DNA of 64,000 bases, from contig JAJTCQ010000004.1 in assembly GCA_021323315.1 (NCBI GenBank), positions 1-64,000 on the forward strand, written 5' to 3'. The notes under the pieces are model-generated. The model did no database searches. It had not been told where the DNA came from and saw only the letters and a list, made by a program, of their open reading frames with translations. The position numbers and the translations under genes were made by a program. This DNA is from Gaiellaceae bacterium. Lineage in GTDB: Bacteria; Actinomycetota; Thermoleophilia; Gaiellales; Gaiellaceae. Below are positions 61,741-64,000 of the stretch, piece after piece (position 1 is the stretch's first letter; every line of letters begins with the position of its first letter).

Positions 61741-61828
61741 CGCCACCGTCAGCAATTAGGCACTTCTACCGCAGACGTCCCGCCCGCCCGGCGACACCAT
61801 CGTCGAGTCAAAGCAAAGGAGACTCGCG

Positions 61829-62068
61829 ATGAGACCTTGGCATCCTCTCTACGTCGCTCCCGCCGCAATGCTCGCCGCTGTGGCGGTCTTCGCCGGAGGC
61901 TTCTGGGCCGGTCTAGCAACGGCTGACACGGGTGGCCCGGCGGCACCTACCACTCAACCCTTTCCCGACTGGTTTCTTCCCATCTGGGATGCGTACGACC
62001 GCAACCCGGCTGTCACGCCTGCGTTCGACTTCGCATCGCTGTATTCCGGCCAGGTCGCAAGCGAGTAA
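61829..62068 (+). CDS. Small exported or membrane-anchored protein of unknown function (79 residues)
   Basis: An unrecognised 79-residue protein. The N-terminal half is a signal or anchor (LYVAPAAMLAAVAVFAGGFW, then ATADTGG as a possible cleavage site), the rest a short proline- and aromatic-rich peptide (QPFPDWFLPIWDAYDRN) without cysteine. ATG at 61829 has AAAGGAG eight bases upstream, almost the same ribosome-binding site as the DUF4242 gene. It lies 88 bases after the second LAL gene. A long hairpin with a GGGAAGA loop core follows. Confidence 0.68.
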   Translation: MRPWHPLYVAPAAMLAAVAVFAGGFWAGLATADTGGPAAPTTQPFPDWFLPIWDAYDRNPAVTPAFDFASLYSGQVASE

Positions 62069-62075
62069 GCGCACC

Positions 62076-62124
62076 GCGCGGAGGGCGCCGGACAAGGGGG
62101 AAGATGTCCGGCGCCGCTCCGCGC
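62076..62124. terminator. Hairpin after the 79-residue protein gene (GGGAAGA loop)
   Basis: Arms 62076-62094 (GCGCGGAG then GGCGCCGGACA) and 62105-62124 pair along 19 bases with one bulged G; the loop is AGGGGGAAGA. It sits between this gene and the convergent dihydropyrimidinase gene, so it may terminate both. It shares loop and stem plan with the hairpin at 59029-59073. Confidence 0.7.
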
Positions 62125-62134
62125 AGCTTGTGGT

Positions 62135-63541
62135 CTAGCGAGCGGCCGTCGGCAGGAGCTCCTGCCCGAACGCCGCCCGTTCGACGAATTCACCGACGCC
62201 CGGCTCTGCGACGAGCTCGCCCTCCTCGACGAGCACGTTCCCGCGGAGGAGGACGATCTCCGGTGAGCCGGTAACCTCCGTGCCCTCGTAGAGGTTGTAG
62301 TCCGTCTTCGAGTGCTGCGTCGCCGCCGTGATCAGATGCCGGCGCTCCGGGTCGAAGATCACGATGTCGGCGTCCGAGCCCGGCGCAATCGTGCCCTTGC
62401 GCGGATAGAGGCCGAACAACTTGGCGGGATTCGTGGCCAGGAGCTCGACCATCCGGTTCAGGGAGATGCGACCGGCGCGCACGCCGAACTCGTGCATCAT
62501 GTGCAGCCTGTTCTCGAGGCCGGGGCCGCCGTTCGGGATCTTCGAGAAGTCGTCCTTGCCGATCGACTTCTGGCCGTCCCAGAGGAACGCGCAGTGGTCG
62601 GTCGAGACGACCGAGAGGATGTCCGAGCGGATGGCGTGCCAGAGCACCTCCTGGTTCTCGATCGCGCGCGGCGGGGGCGTGTAGACGTATTTCGCGCCCT
62701 CGAAGTCGGGTCGCTCGAGGTACGTGTAGTCGACGAAGAAGTACTGCGTGCAGGTCTCGCCCCACACGTCCCAGCCCTGTTCGCGGGCACGCGCGATCGG
62801 GTCGACCGCCTCCTTGCACGACACGTGCACGACGTACAGCGGGGCGCCGGCGACGCGGGCGAGCTGGATCGCGCGGTTCGTCGCCTCGCCTTCCGTCTCG
62901 GGCGGACGCGTCAGAGCGTGGAAGTGCGGCGCCGTGTTCCCTGCCGCGAGCGCCTGCTGCACGAGGACGTCGATGGCGTCGCCGTTCTCGGCGTGCACCA
63001 TCACGAGCGCGCCCGTCTCGGCCGCGACCTCCATTGTCCGGAAGAGCGTCTCGTCGTCGACCATGAGCGCGCCCTTGTAAGCCATGAACAGCTTGTACGA
63101 CGTGACCCCCTGCTCCGGCAGGCGCGCGAGCTCCTCCAGCGACCCGCCCTCACGGAGGTCGGTGACGGCGATGTGGAAGCCCATGTCGATGATCTGTTTC
63201 CCCTCGCGCTTGCCGTGCCAGGTCTCGAGCGCCTCGGCGAACGAGATGCCCGGTGACTGGATGCAGAAGTCGACATGGCACGTCGTGCCCCCGAATGCGG
63301 CGGCGGTCTGACCCGAGGTCACGTCGTCGATCGTCACCGTGCCGCCGAACGGCATGTCCAGGTGCGTGTGCGGGTCGACGCAGCCCGGCAGCACGTACTT
63401 GCCCGACGCGTCGATGACCCGGTCAGCCTCGACGTCGAGCGATTCGCCGATCATCGAGATCCGCTCGCCCTCGACGAAGACGTCACCGACGTAGTCGTCG
63501 GCGGCCGTGAGGATCCGTCCACCCGAGATCAATGTCGACAC
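62135..63541 (-). CDS. hydA: Dihydropyrimidinase / D-hydantoinase
   Basis: A 468-residue amidohydrolase. Metal site elements: DPHTHLDMPFGG, the carbamylated lysine in SYKLFMAYKGA, VMVHAENGD, YVVHVSCKEAV, and the aspartate of VVSTDHCAF. It hydrolyses the ring of dihydrouracil, dihydrothymine or hydantoins. The GTG start at 63541 follows a GGAGGTGA ribosome-binding site. Downstream of an ABC solute-binding protein gene on the same strand, it probably belongs to a pyrimidine or hydantoin uptake and breakdown operon extending beyond the window. Confidence 0.93.
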   Translation of the reverse strand: MSTLISGGRILTAADDYVGDVFVEGERISMIGESLDVEADRVIDASGKYVLPGCVDPHTHLDMPFGGTVTIDDVTSGQTAAAFGGTTCHVDFCIQSPGISFAEALETWHGKREGKQIIDMGFHIAVTDLREGGSLEELARLPEQGVTSYKLFMAYKGALMVDDETLFRTMEVAAETGALVMVHAENGDAIDVLVQQALAAGNTAPHFHALTRPPETEGEATNRAIQLARVAGAPLYVVHVSCKEAVDPIARAREQGWDVWGETCTQYFFVDYTYLERPDFEGAKYVYTPPPRAIENQEVLWHAIRSDILSVVSTDHCAFLWDGQKSIGKDDFSKIPNGGPGLENRLHMMHEFGVRAGRISLNRMVELLATNPAKLFGLYPRKGTIAPGSDADIVIFDPERRHLITAATQHSKTDYNLYEGTEVTGSPEIVLLRGNVLVEEGELVAEPGVGEFVERAAFGQELLPTAAR

Positions 63542-63608
63542 GTCATCTCACCTCCGTCCGGCCGGCCCCGAGCCGCTCCGAAGAACGGCCCGGAGCCGTG
63601 CCTCGTCG

Positions 63609-64000
63609 TTACTTGCCGCCTTCCCTCAGCGTCACGACCGACTTCTTGAAGCTCTTGCCGGTGACGTCCCAGCCCGCCTTCTTCAGGTTTGCGATCGCCT
63701 TTTTCGCGAGATCCGTCCGGTAGGAGGCCTTCGTGGCCGGCTTCTTGATGACCTTGTACGTCTTCGCGATCGTCGCCGTCCGCTTGAACTCCAGGGGGTC
63801 CATCAGGCCGACCCCGAGCTTGTTCGGCCAGATCAGTGCGTTGACCTCGTTCATCTGCCAGCGCTGATGACCCTTGGGCAGCGCCGGCCCGTTCCTCAGC
63901 ACGATGTTCGTGCACGCGGCGAGGTGGTCGCGGCAGTAGATCCAGCCCTTGAACGAGGCCTCGAGGAACTTGACCGCGGTCGCCTGGTTCTTCGCGTCCT
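63609..64000 (-). CDS. ABC transporter solute-binding protein, C-terminal part (runs off the window)
   Basis: About 130 C-terminal residues are present, reading ...AVKFLEASFKGWIYCRDHL and on to the stop at 63609. The sequence resembles the C-terminal lobe of NMT1/THI5-like (nitrate/taurine/pyrimidine-type) periplasmic-binding proteins: FKGWIYCRDH and LGVGLMDPLEFKRTATI are in the usual positions. The frame stays open to the window edge. Linked with the dihydropyrimidinase 67 bases downstream, a pyrimidine-related ligand is likely but inferred. A poor inverted repeat near 63567-63598 may be its terminator. Confidence 0.75.
   Translation of the reverse strand, partial: DAKNQATAVKFLEASFKGWIYCRDHLAACTNIVLRNGPALPKGHQRWQMNEVNALIWPNKLGVGLMDPLEFKRTATIAKTYKVIKKPATKASYRTDLAKKAIANLKKAGWDVTGKSFKKSVVTLREGGK

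Noticed and set aside
63542-63608. Terminator between the binding-protein gene and hydA
   Set aside because: Only an imperfect repeat (CCGCTCCG against CGGAGCCG) is present; too weak to call separately.

Overview
The window is 64 kb of very GC-rich, almost fully coding bacterial DNA. No stretch above 300 bases lacks a gene; the longest non-coding gap is 288 bases at 16174-16461. Codon use, frequent GTG/TTG starts, an FprA-type ferredoxin reductase, a HrcA/CIRCE-controlled groES-groEL and a complete 14-gene complex I operon suggest a deep-branching actinobacterium, perhaps of the Thermoleophilia. That placement is inference; there is no rRNA here to confirm it. I saw no tRNA, rRNA, CRISPR array, transposase or prophage gene.

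Left part (1-8.9 kb): the groES-groEL operon (minus strand) with promoter and CIRCE operator, a Nudix hydrolase, an ASCH protein and a zinc-ribbon protein. Then comes a 2-oxoacid dehydrogenase operon (E1 alpha, E1 beta, lipoyl-bearing E2) running through small enzymes into lipB, with lipA close by, so the complex and the enzymes that lipoylate it sit together. 8.9-18.5 kb is an export-oriented block: subtilisin-like protease, glycoside hydrolase, streptogramin-lyase-like propeller, trypsin-like protease and a Tat-exported multicopper oxidase, interrupted by fumC. 18.5-20.4 kb holds ferredoxin-NADP reductase and an ErpA-type iron-sulfur carrier. 20.5-34.4 kb is nuoABCDEFGHIJKLMN, nearly all genes overlapping by about 4-8 bases.

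Right part: 34.5-39.3 kb holds a small leaderless gene and a tightly coupled five-gene minus-strand operon (DUF1015, inositol-phosphatase-like, Mrp ATPase, HAD phosphatase, short LDH2-like dehydrogenase). YhaM-like nuclease and a DMT transporter follow. Two minus-strand operons come next: ftsH-mce-unknown-ychF (41.2-44.3 kb) and M20 peptidase-zwf-rpe-pabB-pabC-DUF1385 (44.5-50.6 kb), the latter joining NADPH/pentose-phosphate and 4-aminobenzoate synthesis. rarA, a peroxiredoxin and an alpha/beta hydrolase run the other way. A class-III aminotransferase plus M20 deacylase follow.

55.6-62.1 kb is the most unusual region: two paralogous large ATPase-LuxR regulators, each followed by a small exported protein and then by a strong hairpin with the same GGGAAGA loop core and compensatory stem changes; a DUF4242 protein sits between. 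The window ends with a dihydropyrimidinase and the end of an ABC solute-binding protein.

A recurring feature is a TANNNT -10-like hexamer 6-8 bases before the start codon of at least nine transcription-unit-leading genes, which points to common leaderless transcription.
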